Numbered from the stretch's first letter, positions 18,473 through 28,325 are shown. The stretch: 64,000 nt of DNA from Paracoccus sulfuroxidans (GCF_007830335.1 NZ_VLKU01000013.1:49154-113153); one strand, 5' to 3'. Made by a program: numbers and translations. The notes: generated by a model not told the origin, from the letters alone.

Positions 18473-20461
18473 ATGAGCAGATTGCGGACCAAGGGCAAAT
18501 CAACCATCGTATGGCTGCTGATGGGTCTGCTGATCCTCGGGCTGGGCGGCTTCGGCGTGACCAATTTCACCGGCGGCAGCTCCAGCATCGGCTCGGTCGG
18601 TGACGTCGAGATCTCGGATCAGCAATATACCCGCACCATGCAGCGCCAGATGCAGGATTTCGCCGCCCGCACCGGACGCAACCTGACCGCCGCCGAAGCG
18701 CAGAGCTTTGGCCTGCAACAGGCCGCCGTGGCCGAACTTTTCGCCACCGCCGCCCTTGAGGATGAGGCGAACCGGCTGGGCATCTCGGTCGGAGACGATG
18801 CGGTCGGCAAGCAGCTTCTGCAGGTTCAGGCCTTCCGCGGCATGGACGGCAAATTCAGCCGCGACGTCTATAACGACACCCTGCGCCGCGAGGGCATGCG
18901 CCCCGCCGAATTCGAGCATGACCTGCGCATGGACATCGCCCGCACCATCCTGGAGCGTGCAGCCGTGGGCGGCGTCAAGGCGCCTGCCACGATGACCGAC
19001 CTGACCGTCAACTGGCTGCTTGAGACGCGCGACATCCGCTGGACGGAACTGACCGCCGCCGATCTGCCGGTGGCCGTGGTCGAGCCCGACCAGCCGACGC
19101 TGGAGGCCTGGCATCAGGCCAATGCCGACCGTTTCACCGCGCCCGAGGTCCGCAAGATCGATTTCGTCTGGCTGACGCCCGAGATGCTGGAAAACTCGGT
19201 CGAGGTGGATGAACAGGCGCTGCGCGATCTTTACCAGTCGCGCATCGACGAATTCCAGCAGCCCGAGCGCCGCATGGTCGAGCGTCTGGTCTTTCCCAGC
19301 TCCGAAGCCGCAGCCGAGGCCCGCAAGCGTCTGGACGCCGGCGAGGTCGATTTCGAACAACTGGCCGCCGAACGTGGCCTGACGCTGAACGACATCGATC
19401 TGGGCGAGGTCAGCCAGGCTGAACTGGGTGCTGCGGGTGATGCCGTCTTCGCGCTGACCCAGCCGGGGATCGCCGGACCTGCCGATACGCCGCTGGGATC
19501 GGCGCTGTTTTCGATGAACGCCATCCTCGAGCCGGTGAACGTCACCTTCGAACAGGCCAGCCCCGATCTGCGGGTCGAGGCCGCGCTGGACCGCGCGCGC
19601 CGCACGATTGACGATCAAAGCCGCGATTTCGCCGACCAGCTGGCCGGGGGCGCGACGCTGCAGGAACTGGCTGACCAGACCCCGATGGAATTCGGCCAGA
19701 TCGACTGGTCGGCGGATGTCGAGCCGGGCCCGGGCAGCATCGGCACCTATCCCGCCTTCCGCGAACATGCGGAAAGCGTGACCGAGACCGATTTCCCCGA
19801 GATCTTCGAACTGGGCGACGGCGGCATCTTCGCGCTGGAGCTGAAAGAGATCGTGGCCCCGCATCTGATCCCCTTCGCCGAGGTCCGCGACCGCGTGGCC
19901 GAGGATTGGGTCCAGAACGAAACCCACCGCCAGCTTCTGGCGCTGGCCGATGAGCGTCGGATGAAGACCGCGACGCCCGAGGCCGAGGATGAGGGTGCGG
20001 CCGCTGAAACTCCGGCGACCGAGACCCCCGCGACCGGAGCGGCTGTCGGCCCCGCGGCAGGCGGCCATCCCGTGGCGAACGCGCCCGAGGCGGCCTCGGC
20101 CGAGACTCCCGCCACCACCCAGACCGCGCCGCAGGGCAATGAGGCCAAGAACGTCGCACGCGGCGGGCTGGTGCGCGGTGCACCGCAGGATCTGGTCAAT
20201 CAGGCCTTCGAGATCGCCGCACCCGGCGATGTCGAGGTGGTAGATACCGAGGGCCGCGTCTTCCTCGTGACGCTGGAAAAGGTCACGGCCGCAACCACCG
20301 ACGGCGCCGATGCGCAGATCGTGCGGCAGGGCGTCGAAAGCCGCCTGAGCGATGCGATGCGTCAGGACCTGCTGAACTATTACACCCGCGCGATCCAGAC
20401 GGACCGCAAGGCCACGATCAACCAGACCGCCATCGACGCGGTCAATGCACGGGTTCAGTGA
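18473..20461 (+). CDS. Peptidylprolyl isomerase, PpiD/SurA_N type
   Basis: Inner-membrane-anchored periplasmic folding factor. The N-terminus has a basic stretch and one membrane span (IVWLLMGLLILGLGGFGVTNF), then a SurA-like N-terminal chaperone region, a parvulin-like region around residues 240-360, and a Glu/Ala/Thr-rich low-complexity linker around 500-560 before the C-terminal tail. The length of 662 residues fits PpiD. Its TGA shares a base with the trpE ATG, so ppiD and trpE are co-transcribed, as seen in related genera. Confidence 0.88.
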   Translation: MSRLRTKGKSTIVWLLMGLLILGLGGFGVTNFTGGSSSIGSVGDVEISDQQYTRTMQRQMQDFAARTGRNLTAAEAQSFGLQQAAVAELFATAALEDEANRLGISVGDDAVGKQLLQVQAFRGMDGKFSRDVYNDTLRREGMRPAEFEHDLRMDIARTILERAAVGGVKAPATMTDLTVNWLLETRDIRWTELTAADLPVAVVEPDQPTLEAWHQANADRFTAPEVRKIDFVWLTPEMLENSVEVDEQALRDLYQSRIDEFQQPERRMVERLVFPSSEAAAEARKRLDAGEVDFEQLAAERGLTLNDIDLGEVSQAELGAAGDAVFALTQPGIAGPADTPLGSALFSMNAILEPVNVTFEQASPDLRVEAALDRARRTIDDQSRDFADQLAGGATLQELADQTPMEFGQIDWSADVEPGPGSIGTYPAFREHAESVTETDFPEIFELGDGGIFALELKEIVAPHLIPFAEVRDRVAEDWVQNETHRQLLALADERRMKTATPEAEDEGAAAETPATETPATGAAVGPAAGGHPVANAPEAASAETPATTQTAPQGNEAKNVARGGLVRGAPQDLVNQAFEIAAPGDVEVVDTEGRVFLVTLEKVTAATTDGADAQIVRQGVESRLSDAMRQDLLNYYTRAIQTDRKATINQTAIDAVNARVQ

Positions 20462-21963
20462 TGGAGCTTGTCCCCGAATTTTCCGAGTTCGAGCAGGGCT
20501 GGGCCGAGGGCCGCAACCAGCTGGTCCGGATCCGGCTGGCCGCCGATCTGGACACGCCCGTCAGCCTGATGCTGAAGCTGGCCGAGGCGCAGCCCAACAG
20601 CTTCATGCTGGAAAGCGTGACCGGGGGCGAGGTTCGGGGACGCTATTCCTTCGTCGGCATGAAGCCCGACCTGATCTGGGAATGCCGCGACGGTAAGGCG
20701 CGGCTGAACCGCCACGCGCGCTATGCCACCGATTTCGTCGATGATGAGCGTCCGGCGCTGGACAGCCTGCGCGCGCTGATCGCCGAAAGCCGCATCGACA
20801 TGCCCGAAGACGTGCCTCCGGGCGCGGCGGGCCTGTTCGGCTATCTGGGCTATGACATGATCCGTCTGGTCGAGCGTTTGCCCGACATCAATCCCGATCC
20901 GCTGGGCCTGCCCGATGCGGTGATGCTGCGCCCCTCGGTGATGGCGGTGCTGGATGGCGTCAAGGGCGAGGTGACGCTCTGCGCCCCCGCCTGGTATGAG
21001 GATGGCGTGCCCGCCCGCGCGGCTTACGCGCAGGCGGCCGAGCGGGTGATGGAGGCGCTGCGTGCGCTGGACCGGATGCCGCAGGAATCGCGGGCGCTGT
21101 CGCAGGATGTGAAGGTGGGCGAGCTCCGCTCGAACTTCACGCGCGAGGGCTATCTGGCGGCGGTCGAGAAGGCCAAGGAATACATCCGTGCGGGCGACAT
21201 CTTCCAGGTCGTGCCCTCGCAACGCTGGGCGATGGATTTCCCGCTGCCGCCCTTTGCGCTCTATCGCAGCCTGCGGCGCACGAACCCCTCGCCCTTCATG
21301 TTCTTCCTGAACTTCGGCGGCTTCCAGATCGTCGGCGCCAGCCCCGAGATCCTCGTGCGGCTGCGCAATGATGAGGTGACCGTCCGCCCGATCGCCGGGA
21401 CCCGCCCCCGTGGCGCGACGCCCGAAGAGGACAAGGCGTTGGAGGCCGATCTGCTGGGCGACCAGAAGGAACTGGCCGAGCATCTGATGCTGCTGGATCT
21501 GGGCCGCAACGATGTGGGCCGGGTCGCCAAGATGGGCACCGTGACGCCGACCGAGCAGTTCATCGTCGAACGCTACAGCCATGTCATGCACATCGTCTCG
21601 AACGTCGTGGGGCAGCTGCGCGAGGGCGAGGATGCGCTTTCCGCGCTGCTGGCGGGGATGCCTGCGGGCACCGTCTCGGGCGCGCCGAAGGTTCGCGCTA
21701 TGGAGATCATCGACGAGCTGGAGCCCGAAAAGCGCGGCGTCTATGCGGGCGGCGTCGGCTATTTCGCCGCCAATGGCGAGATGGACATGTGCATCGCGCT
21801 GCGCACCGGCGTGGTCAAGGACGGCACGCTTTACATCCAGGCGGGTGGGGGCGTCGTCTATGACAGCGACCCCGAGGCCGAGTTCCAGGAAACCGTGAAC
21901 AAAAGCAATGCCCTGCGCCGCGCGGCGCAAGAGGCGGCGCGCTTCGTGCGCGGATCGAACTGA
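20461..21963 (+). CDS. trpE: Anthranilate synthase component I
   Basis: Converts chorismate to anthranilate with the TrpG amidotransferase. The N-terminal tryptophan-binding LLES element is present (FMLESV near residue 50). The chorismate-binding domain includes GDIFQVVPSQR, the GTRPRG motif, HLMLLDLGRNDVGRV and GAPKVRAMEIIDELEP in standard order, and VQAGGGVVYDSDPEAEF ends the active site. ATG 20461 directly follows the ppiD stop. No leader-peptide attenuator is visible; regulation is likely by feedback or elsewhere. Confidence 0.95.
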   Translation: MELVPEFSEFEQGWAEGRNQLVRIRLAADLDTPVSLMLKLAEAQPNSFMLESVTGGEVRGRYSFVGMKPDLIWECRDGKARLNRHARYATDFVDDERPALDSLRALIAESRIDMPEDVPPGAAGLFGYLGYDMIRLVERLPDINPDPLGLPDAVMLRPSVMAVLDGVKGEVTLCAPAWYEDGVPARAAYAQAAERVMEALRALDRMPQESRALSQDVKVGELRSNFTREGYLAAVEKAKEYIRAGDIFQVVPSQRWAMDFPLPPFALYRSLRRTNPSPFMFFLNFGGFQIVGASPEILVRLRNDEVTVRPIAGTRPRGATPEEDKALEADLLGDQKELAEHLMLLDLGRNDVGRVAKMGTVTPTEQFIVERYSHVMHIVSNVVGQLREGEDALSALLAGMPAGTVSGAPKVRAMEIIDELEPEKRGVYAGGVGYFAANGEMDMCIALRTGVVKDGTLYIQAGGGVVYDSDPEAEFQETVNKSNALRRAAQEAARFVRGSN

Positions 21964-21974
21964 GGCGGTACGCA

Positions 21975-22000
21975 GGGCAGGGCGCCGGTGCGCCTTGCCC
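21975..22000. terminator. Hairpin between convergent trpE and COG4315 genes
   Basis: An 11-bp stem (GGGCAGGGCGC pairing with GCGCCTTGCCC, one G-T) closes a 4-base loop, 11 bp after the trpE stop and 7 bp before the opposing stop. No T-run follows on either strand, so it may be a weak or Rho-assisted bidirectional terminator. Confidence 0.5.
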
Positions 22001-22006
22001 GCGCCG

Positions 22007-22339
22007 TCATTGTTTCAGCATATGCCAGACGCCGCCCTTGCCATCCCCCGTGGCATCGCCGGGCTTCTTGTCGCCTGCATAGTAATAGACGGGCTTGCCG
22101 TCATAGGCCCATTGCTGCGTGCCATCGGTGCGCGCGACCATGGTCCAGCCTTCGCCCAGCGACTCACCCTCTTTGGCCATATAGGGCGGCCAGTTGGTGG
22201 CGCAATCGTCATAGCAGCTTGAGGTGCCGCCGCTGTCCTTGTCGAAGGTGTAAAGCGTCATGCCTTCGGCCTGCGCAAAGGTCGTCCCCAGCGACAGCAG
22301 CAGAAGGCCTGCGGACATACCCGCAAACGCGGTTTTCAT
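22007..22339 (-). CDS. Secreted COG4315-type repeat protein
   Basis: A 110-residue protein with a cleavable signal peptide (MKTAFAGMSAGLLLLSLGTTFAQA). The mature part has two copies of the Y-x-F/Y-x-x-D type element (LYTFDKDSGGTSSCYDDC and VYYYAGDKKPGD), typical of the COG4315 predicted lipoprotein family. Two cysteines near SCYDDC may form a disulfide. ATG 22339 is supported by a GAGGAAAC site; an in-frame upstream start at 22435 is rejected. The function is unknown. Confidence 0.82.
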   Translation of the reverse strand: MKTAFAGMSAGLLLLSLGTTFAQAEGMTLYTFDKDSGGTSSCYDDCATNWPPYMAKEGESLGEGWTMVARTDGTQQWAYDGKPVYYYAGDKKPGDATGDGKGGVWHMLKQ

Positions 22340-22489
22340 GATGTTTCCTCTCAGAGCACGATTGTCAGTCGTCATCGTGCCGCCAGCTCTGCCCCGCGTG
22401 CTCCTGTCGGAGAGAGTCGGGTTGGCCGAGTGCATTATAGACCCTGACCGGTCCGTGGCCCGATCACTTCTTTGGGCGCAGGGGGCGGG

Positions 22490-22966
22490 CTAGCGCGCGC
22501 GCCATTCCCGCCAGGTCAGATAGATGATGACCAGATCAAGCAGCGTCAGCGCCAGCAGGAAGGGTGAATGGGTGACAAGGAAACGCTCGGTCTGAAAGAC
22601 CACGAAGGCCGCAAAGACCGCGATGCCCAGCGGATAGGCGAAGGCGATGCGGCGCATCAGCAGGACCACGATGACCAGTTTGATCAGCCCGTGGCTCATC
22701 AGGTAGAAGGCATAGAAATGCTGCGAGCCGTCGCTGAACCCTTCGATCAGGCGCGAGATGCGCAGCGACAGCGGGTCGTCGGGGTCCTCGATCAACTCGC
22801 GATGGGTAAGCCACGCGGCCAGCTTGTGGATCTGCGAATTCGGGACCAGCCGAAGGCCAAGGCCGGCCACAGCCTCAAGGGCTGCGAACACGGCTTTCAG
22901 CAGAAGGGTCGATTCGAACAGCCAGTGCAGAGGGCCGTGACGGCCCTCGATATGCCTGGCGCTCAA
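22490..22966 (-). CDS. DUF2127-like integral membrane protein
   Basis: Predicted inner-membrane protein with about four hydrophobic segments; the arrangement [21 protein letters not shown], an amphipathic loop with [26 protein letters not shown] and a C-terminal [19 protein letters not shown] suggests DUF2127. The start is uncertain: TTG 22966 overlaps the gpt stop (TTGA), while a longer TTG start at 23011 lacks a ribosome site. It is downstream of gpt. The function is unknown. Confidence 0.7.
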   Translation of the reverse strand: MSARHIEGRHGPLHWLFESTLLLKAVFAALEAVAGLGLRLVPNSQIHKLAAWLTHRELIEDPDDPLSLRISRLIEGFSDGSQHFYAFYLMSHGLIKLVIVVLLMRRIAFAYPLGIAVFAAFVVFQTERFLVTHSPFLLALTLLDLVIIYLTWREWRAR

Positions 22967-23451
22967 TCCTCGCCCCGGTAGGGCTGGACATATTGCAGCG
23001 CCATGTCCCAAGGGAAGAAGATCCAGGTGTCCTGGCTGACCTCGGTCACATAATCCTGCACCATCGGCTTGCCCTTGGGTTTGGCATAGACGGTGACGAA
23101 ATGCGCCTTGGGATAAAGGCTGCGGACATGCTCCAGCGTGCGGCCGGAATCGACCAGATCGTCGACGACCAGAATGCCGGTGCCATCACCCATGACCTGC
23201 GGATCGGGGGCCTTCAGCACTGTGATGCCTCCCTGTTCCTGCTTGTGGTAGGACTTGACCGAGATGGTGTCGATGGTGCGGATGTCCAGCTCGCGCGCGA
23301 CGATCATCGCCGGGACCAGACCGCCACGGGTGATCGCCAGAACGGCTTTCCAGTCCCTGCCATCCAGCCTCCAGGCCAGCGCCCGCGCATCACGATGCAT
23401 CTGGTCCCAACTGACATGGAAGCCTTTTTCGTGAGGCAAACGGTCGTTCAT
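22963..23451 (-). CDS. gpt: Xanthine-guanine phosphoribosyltransferase
   Basis: Purine salvage enzyme forming XMP/GMP from PRPP. The PRPP-binding motif [13 protein letters not shown] is near residue 90, the early [10 protein letters not shown] segment near 38, and the [12 protein letters not shown] tail matches Gpt. The length of 162 residues is standard. Confidence 0.92.
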   Translation of the reverse strand: MNDRLPHEKGFHVSWDQMHRDARALAWRLDGRDWKAVLAITRGGLVPAMIVARELDIRTIDTISVKSYHKQEQGGITVLKAPDPQVMGDGTGILVVDDLVDSGRTLEHVRSLYPKAHFVTVYAKPKGKPMVQDYVTEVSQDTWIFFPWDMALQYVQPYRGED

Positions 23452-23464
23452 CGGAGGGGTCCTT

Positions 23465-24067
23465 TCAGTGTTTGATGATCAGCAGCAGTCCCAGCAATGC
23501 CATGGCCGCCGCCGCCGCCCGGTCGATCCAGAATTTCGCGGCGAAGTAGCGCGAGCGCATTGGACCGGTCGACATGGCCGTGGCCACCAGAGCATACCAG
23601 AAAAGCTCGGTCGCGAGGCAGACGAAATAAATGACAAGCTGGCGCGGCGCCCCCATCTTCTCGGGGAAGATCGACAGGATCAGCGCGGCATAGAAAAGCG
23701 CGGGCTTGGGGTTCGAAAGATTAAGGGCGATCCCGCCCCAGAAGCCCTTGGTGGTGCCGCTGGCCGGATCGGGCAGCGGCTGGGTCGAGGCGCGCCAGAG
23801 GCCCCAGGCGAACCACAGAAGGTAAAGCCCGCCAAAGATCTTCATCCCGGCAAACAGCGCAGGGTGCAGGCGGAACACGACCGCCAGCCCCAGAAGCGCG
23901 AAGATGCACCAAAGCGAAGCGCCCACCGCCAGCCCGAGGGCATAGGGCAGGGCGCGCTCTCGGCCATGCGCGAAGGCCGTCTGCACGGCCGCGATGATGG
24001 CCGGGCCGGGCGTCAGGATGGCCAGCGACAGGGCCGTAAACAGCGCCAAGAATTGCTCGACGCTCAT
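23465..24067 (-). CDS. LysE/RhtB family exporter
   Basis: Six-span amino-acid export carrier of 200 residues. The N-terminus shows the LysE signature ([37 protein letters not shown]), and [19 protein letters not shown] is the conserved central NPKP segment. It sits 13 bp upstream of gpt on the same strand and 10 bp after fabI, so all may be co-transcribed. The substrate is not predictable. Confidence 0.88.
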   Translation of the reverse strand: MSVEQFLALFTALSLAILTPGPAIIAAVQTAFAHGRERALPYALGLAVGASLWCIFALLGLAVVFRLHPALFAGMKIFGGLYLLWFAWGLWRASTQPLPDPASGTTKGFWGGIALNLSNPKPALFYAALILSIFPEKMGAPRQLVIYFVCLATELFWYALVATAMSTGPMRSRYFAAKFWIDRAAAAAMALLGLLLIIKH

Positions 24068-24077
24068 CGGGACGGGC

Positions 24078-24905
24078 CTAGTCTTTCTTGGTCGTCGAGA
24101 TGTCAGGGGCGTCGACCGCCTTCATCCCCACGATATGATAGCCCGAGTCGACGTGATGCGTCTCTCCGGTGACGCCCGAGCCCAGATCCGACAGCAGGTA
24201 AAGGGCCGATTTGCCGACCTCATCCTGGCTGACGTTGCGGCGCAGGGGCGAGTTCAGCTCGTTCCATTTCAGGATATAGCGGAAATCGCCGATCCCCGAG
24301 GCGGCGAGCGTCTTGATCGGCCCGGCGCTGATCGAGTTCACGCGGATGCCGTCCTTGCCCAGATCCTCGGCCAGATAGCGCACCGACGCCTCAAGCGCGG
24401 CCTTGGCGACGCCCATGACGTTGTAATGCGGCATGACGCGCTCGGCCCCGTAATAGGTCATGGTCAGCATGCTACCGCCATTGGGCATCATCGCGGCGGC
24501 ACGGCGCGCGACGGCGGTGAACGAATAGACCGAAATGTCCATCGTCATCAGGAAGTTGTCGCGCGTGGTGTCGGCATAGCGACCGCGCAGCTGATCCTTG
24601 TCCGAAAAGCCGATGGCATGGACCACGAAATCCAGACTGTCCCACCGCGTGCGGATATTGTCGAAGAGCGCGTCGATCGAGGCCTCGTCCGACACGTCGC
24701 ACTCGGCCAGAAAATCCGACCCGATCTCGGCCGCCAGCGGCTCGACCCGACGCTTGAGCGCCTCGCCCTGATACGAGAAGGCCAGTTCAGCCCCCTGGTC
24801 GGCCAATGCCTTGGCGATTCCCCAGGCGATGGATTTGTCGTTCGCCAGCCCCATGATGAGACCGCGACGGCCCTTCATCAGCCCCATACCGCCTTCACTT
24901 GACAT
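24078..24905 (-). CDS. fabI: Enoyl-[acyl-carrier-protein] reductase (NADH)
   Basis: Last step of the fatty-acid elongation cycle. The short-chain dehydrogenase-like NAD site (GLIMGLANDKSIAWGIAKAL) opens the protein, and the catalytic Tyr-x6-Lys is in HYNVMGVAKAALEAS near residue 165. The PIKTLAASGI substrate loop is also present. Several N-terminal Met choices exist; MKGRRG (residue 10) is an alternative start. It is divergent from pdxH. Confidence 0.94.
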   Translation of the reverse strand: MSSEGGMGLMKGRRGLIMGLANDKSIAWGIAKALADQGAELAFSYQGEALKRRVEPLAAEIGSDFLAECDVSDEASIDALFDNIRTRWDSLDFVVHAIGFSDKDQLRGRYADTTRDNFLMTMDISVYSFTAVARRAAAMMPNGGSMLTMTYYGAERVMPHYNVMGVAKAALEASVRYLAEDLGKDGIRVNSISAGPIKTLAASGIGDFRYILKWNELNSPLRRNVSQDEVGKSALYLLSDLGSGVTGETHHVDSGYHIVGMKAVDAPDISTTKKD

Positions 24906-24987
24906 GCTGCTGTCCCTCGAGCTTTTTCGATTTCAGCAGGATTAGGCGAAGTACAAGGGGGCATCAAGTGTCCGGAGGACGACAATC

Positions 24988-25650
24988 GTGAGTGACCGCA
25001 ACGGAATTTTTGCCGGGGATGACCCGTTCATCCTGGCGCGGAGCTGGCTGGAGGAGGCCGTGCGGACCGAGCCGAACGACCCCAATGCCATCGCGCTGGC
25101 CACGGTCGATGCAGAGGGGCTGCCCGATGTGCGCATGGTCCTGCTGAAGGAAATCGAGGGCCAGGGCGAGACCGGTGCCTTCGTTTTTTTCACCAATTAT
25201 GAAAGCGCCAAGGGAACCGAGATCGAGGCCACCGGCGTTGCCTCTTTCGTGATGCACTGGAAATCGCTGCGCAGGCAGATCCGGGTGCGGGGCAGGGTAA
25301 CACGGACCGAGGCCGAGGTCTCTGACGCCTATTACAAGACCCGCGCGCTGCAATCGCGCATCGGAGCCTGGGCGTCGGCGCAAAGCCGGCCCTTGGAAAG
25401 CCGAGCCTGGCTGGTCGCCGAGGCGGCAAGGCAGGGGTACAACCACGGGATGAATCCCTTACGTCCCCCTTTTTGGGGAGGGTACCGTATTGTTCCATCG
25501 CAGATTGAATTCTGGGCAGATGGTGCCTTCCGCCTGCACGACAGATTTGTCTGGAAAAGGGCAGGTGAGCCGACAGAAAATCAACAAGTTACCGAAACGT
25601 CACGTCAAAAAAATCAAAGTTTGTGGACCGTGACGCGTCTTAGTCCTTGA
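24988..25650 (+). CDS. pdxH: Pyridoxamine 5'-phosphate oxidase
   Basis: FMN-dependent enzyme making pyridoxal phosphate. The family run is clear: [24 protein letters not shown] (FMN site), [40 protein letters not shown] and [14 protein letters not shown], followed by [10 protein letters not shown]. The last ~30 residues ([15 protein letters not shown]) are longer and more polar than usual before the terminal TRLSP. The start is GTG 24988. It is divergent from fabI across about 80 bp. Confidence 0.92.
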   Translation: MSDRNGIFAGDDPFILARSWLEEAVRTEPNDPNAIALATVDAEGLPDVRMVLLKEIEGQGETGAFVFFTNYESAKGTEIEATGVASFVMHWKSLRRQIRVRGRVTRTEAEVSDAYYKTRALQSRIGAWASAQSRPLESRAWLVAEAARQGYNHGMNPLRPPFWGGYRIVPSQIEFWADGAFRLHDRFVWKRAGEPTENQQVTETSRQKNQSLWTVTRLSP

Positions 25651-25791
25651 TGCTGGCGGTTGTTTTATCCATGGTGCGGAAAACCTGACCCTATGGTCGT
25701 CCTTTCAGTTCAGTTTTGAAGTGACAACAGGCGATTTGGCCGTATGCTCGGGGGACTTTGGGTGAACTCTCGTTACGGGAAGTGTTGAGAT

Positions 25792-26388
25792 ATGATCGAC
25801 AACGACGGACAACAGCGTAAGGTCGCGGGCGTCGTGAAATGGTTCGATGTGGCGAAGGGTTTCGGCTTTCTGACCGACCCCGACGGCGGTGCGGACATTC
25901 TGTTGCATGCGAATGTGCTGCGCAATTTCGGGCAGGGGTCTGTCGCTGACGGGGCCCGTATCAATGTCATGGTGCAAGCGACTCCGCGGGGGATGCAGGC
26001 GGTCGAGATTCTGTCGATCGACCCGCCGCTGACCGAGCCGATGCCTCCCATCGAGGATCTGTGCGCGGCCACTCCGGAAGAGATTGCCCTGCTGCCTCTG
26101 TTGCCGGCCCGCGTGAAATGGTTCGACAAGGCCAAGGGCTTCGGCTTTGCCAACGTCTTTGCCCAGAAGGGCGACGTTTTCCTGCATATCGAGGTGCTGC
26201 GACATTCGGGCTTTTCGGATCTGACCGTGGGTGAGGCGATTGCGATTCGCGTCGTCGACGGCCGCCGTGGCCTGATGGCCGCTCAGGTGATGTCCTGGGA
26301 AAGGGTCGCTGGCGAGATGCGTGCCGCCACTCCGGGGGGGGGGGCCGCGCCCGCCAATAAATTGCGGCTTGTCGCGGGCGCGGTATGA
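25792..26388 (+). CDS. Two-domain cold-shock protein
   Basis: RNA/ssDNA-binding protein with two cold-shock domains, around residues 10-70 and 105-170. Both carry the RNP1-type VKWFD-x-A-KGFGF motif and the RNP2-like ILLH or VFLH motif. Such tandem CSD proteins are common in Alphaproteobacteria. An 11-base G tract (26334-26344) encodes glycines in the C-terminal tail. Its stop overlaps the DUF192 gene ATG by 4 bp. The 140-bp leader may carry cold-responsive RNA structure, but none was identified. Confidence 0.9.
   Translation: MIDNDGQQRKVAGVVKWFDVAKGFGFLTDPDGGADILLHANVLRNFGQGSVADGARINVMVQATPRGMQAVEILSIDPPLTEPMPPIEDLCAATPEEIALLPLLPARVKWFDKAKGFGFANVFAQKGDVFLHIEVLRHSGFSDLTVGEAIAIRVVDGRRGLMAAQVMSWERVAGEMRAATPGGGAAPANKLRLVAGAV
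26334..26344. repeat. G(11) homopolymer tract inside the cold-shock gene
   Basis: Eleven consecutive G residues lie in the codons for the C-terminal glycines of the double cold-shock-domain protein. Such tracts are prone to polymerase slippage, which would change the reading frame of the tail and the coupling to the DUF192 gene. Confidence 0.9.
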
Positions 26389-26882
26389 AATTTGAAGCTG
26401 CGGTAGTCATGCTGGCCCTTACAACGGGCAGCGCGGCCGCAAATATGTCCCCGGTTTCCTGTCAGATCGACAAAGCATTGCTGCTTGGGGACGGAAAACA
26501 GGTGGAGGTCAGCGTGGAAATCGCTGACCAACCTGACGAGCGCGCCCAGGGACTGATGTTCCGGCGCGACCTGCCGCAAGGGCAGGGGATGCTGTTCATC
26601 TATGAAGAGCCGCAAGAGGTCAGCTTCTGGATGCGCAACACGCTGATCCCGCTGGATCTGATTTTCATCGACCAGACCGGCGTTGTCCGCCATGTCAGCC
26701 CGATGGCGAAGCCGCTGGATGAGACCTCGATTCCCGGCGCTGCCCCGAACGATCCCTCGCCAAAGCGGCTGATGGTTCTGGAGGTCCCCGGAGGCGACGC
26801 TGCGCGGCTTGGCATCACCCCCGGAATGGCGCTGGCGCATCCGGCCCTGCCTCAGGCCCAGGCGGCACAGCCGTGCCGCTGA
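26385..26882 (+). CDS. DUF192 family exported protein
   Basis: A 165-residue protein with a signal peptide ([20 protein letters not shown]) and the DUF192 core: [49 protein letters not shown] and [14 protein letters not shown]. The family is small, soluble and of uncertain function. It is translationally coupled to the cold-shock gene (ATGA overlap) and is the last chromosomal gene before tRNA-Pro. Confidence 0.9.
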   Translation: MKFEAAVVMLALTTGSAAANMSPVSCQIDKALLLGDGKQVEVSVEIADQPDERAQGLMFRRDLPQGQGMLFIYEEPQEVSFWMRNTLIPLDLIFIDQTGVVRHVSPMAKPLDETSIPGAAPNDPSPKRLMVLEVPGGDAARLGITPGMALAHPALPQAQAAQPCR

Positions 26883-26964
26883 TCGGACAATGGGCTGATT
26901 CTGTTGAAATCTGCCGAAATTGTCCTTTCCCCTTTGCGCCCCACCGGCTAGAAGGCCATTGGAT

Positions 26965-27041
26965 CGGGGCGTAGCGCAGCCTGGTAGCGCGACGGTTTTG
27001 GGTACCGTAGGCCGGAGGTTCGAATCCTCTCGCCCCGACCA
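26965..27041 (+). tRNA. tRNA-Pro (UGG anticodon)
   Basis: The acceptor stem CGGGGCG pairs with CGCCCCG, followed by A and an encoded CCA. The anticodon stem ACGGT/ACCGT closes a 7-base loop TTTGGGT with anticodon TGG, decoding proline CCN codons. The T-arm contains GGTTCGAATCC. It is the last host gene before the prophage and its 3' end is the probable attachment site. Confidence 0.95.
27019..27041 (+). other. Probable attachment core (attL) in the tRNA-Pro 3' end
   Basis: The T-arm and 3' acceptor strand of tRNA-Pro are intact and immediately followed by phage DNA, with the integrase stop 42 bp away. This is the usual result of integration by a tyrosine recombinase whose attP carries a copy of the tRNA 3' end. 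The exact core length cannot be set without the right junction. Confidence 0.6.
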
Positions 27042-27061
27042 TGGTTTCAGCCCGATTGTGG

Positions 27062-27085
27062 CACTCCATTTTACACTCCATTTTA
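27062..27085. repeat. Tandem 12-bp direct repeat between tRNA and integrase
   Basis: Two perfect adjacent copies of CACTCCATTTTA (27062-27073 and 27074-27085); the second overlaps the integrase stop codon. Its placement near the putative attachment core suits integrase arm-type binding sites, though that role is inferred. Confidence 0.8.
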
Positions 27086-28156
27086 CAGATTGGTTCGCTT
27101 TTCGGCCTCGGCCAGCTTTGCTGCGAGGCCATCAGTCATGCGTGGCGACAAGGCGACATAGCGTTCGATGACCTCGGCGGCGTGCTTGATCGACCAGCCC
27201 ATGTGAGTCGCGATCTCTTTGAGTTCCGCCCCTGCATCCAGCAGTCTGGTTGCTGCTGTCCCGCGTGCGTCATAAAGCCGCAGTTCCTTGCGCAGCTTCA
27301 GGATGTCCCGCCATTCCGACACGGCGTCTCCCAGGTAGTTCTCATGCTTGTAGGGCTGCCCGCCCTTGTTGACGATCAAGCGCTCCTGTCGCTCAGGTGT
27401 CTCAGCGATGAGCTCGGCCATGCGGGGGGTGACCGGGATCGATGCCAGCCGCCGACGCTTCTTGGTCCACACGACGATTCGATGACCATGGGGCGTCCGG
27501 TGGATATGCTCCCTCGACAAGAGAGACAGATCACCCGGGCGCAGTCCAGTCTCGAGAGCGACGGCCAGAATGCGCCACACGTGCTTTGGTGCGCCCAGCT
27601 TGAAGGTCTCGATTTCGTCAGGAAGCCAGAAGATTTCGGATCTGTTTGAGCGATAGATAGATTTTATCTCTCGCAGCTGGTGGACCTGCAGAAGGCGGCG
27701 ATCCAGCCCGAAGCCTACAAGACGCTGTAGGTGCCGGATGCGGTCATCGCCCACCTTGCCGCCAATGCTATCCCGCCATTTCAGCGCCGTTGTCCGAATC
27801 CTCGGATCGTTGAAGGCTGCGATAGGGGCGTCACCGAACTTCTTGTCGATGCCGTTCGACGCGTGATTGATTGAACCGCGCATGTCGCTCTTGGTGCGCG
27901 GTGCCAACTTTTCAAACTCTGCACTGGAGAGAAACGCGAGGATGACCTCTCTGAACTTGCCTTTCGCAGCAGATCCTTTCGACGCACAGGCCGCGAGGGC
28001 GGCGAGATAATCGGCGGATCCAACCTTGATGTCGCTTTCAGATGACCAGAAGCGCGGCGCACCCTTTCCGCGCCACGCATAGTGGTACTCGCGCTTCGTG
28101 CCGTCAGCGAGCTTCATACGGACGCGGTGCACGCCGGTCAGATTAATCCTGGTCAT
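27083..28156 (-). CDS. int: Phage tyrosine recombinase (integrase)
   Basis: Catalyses integration and excision at tRNA-Pro. Residues 1-180 hold the arm/core-binding part; the catalytic domain shows Arg206 (ETGLRPGDL), a beta-hairpin lysine near 233, Arg298 in [11 protein letters not shown], His318 (ATHMGW) and the nucleophile Tyr333 (IERYV). Tyr295 replaces the more usual His of the HxxR box. At 357 residues it is full length. It is the promoter-distal gene of the leftward early operon and lies next to attL. Confidence 0.93.
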   Translation of the reverse strand: MTRINLTGVHRVRMKLADGTKREYHYAWRGKGAPRFWSSESDIKVGSADYLAALAACASKGSAAKGKFREVILAFLSSAEFEKLAPRTKSDMRGSINHASNGIDKKFGDAPIAAFNDPRIRTTALKWRDSIGGKVGDDRIRHLQRLVGFGLDRRLLQVHQLREIKSIYRSNRSEIFWLPDEIETFKLGAPKHVWRILAVALETGLRPGDLSLLSREHIHRTPHGHRIVVWTKKRRRLASIPVTPRMAELIAETPERQERLIVNKGGQPYKHENYLGDAVSEWRDILKLRKELRLYDARGTAATRLLDAGAELKEIATHMGWSIKHAAEVIERYVALSPRMTDGLAAKLAEAEKRTNL

Positions 28157-28325
28157 CGAACCACTCGTCTACCTTGTTGCCCTGCCGATTCGCTGGTCCT
28201 TCCGGTGGCAGGATGCGAATCAGCCCGTCTGGCGTTACCTCAATTATCGATTGCGGATCGGCGTCTCGTGCGCCTTTAACGGCACGCCGGACCATAGCTT
28301 CCGTAAACTGAGCGCGCCTACCCAT
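28143..28325 (-). CDS. Small phage protein upstream of integrase
   Basis: A 60-residue basic/acidic protein (start MGRRAQFTEAMVRRA, end [10 protein letters not shown]). ATG 28325 has a GGAGG site 8 bases upstream and overlaps the stop of the preceding gene. It overlaps the integrase start by 14 bp, so the two are coupled. Position suggests an excision or integration accessory role, but no excisionase motif is evident. Confidence 0.75.
   Translation of the reverse strand: MGRRAQFTEAMVRRAVKGARDADPQSIIEVTPDGLIRILPPEGPANRQGNKVDEWFDDQD

Noticed and set aside
18500..20068. 522-residue minus-strand open frame under ppiD
   Set aside because: Antisense shadow of a well-supported gene, with no recognisable domain.
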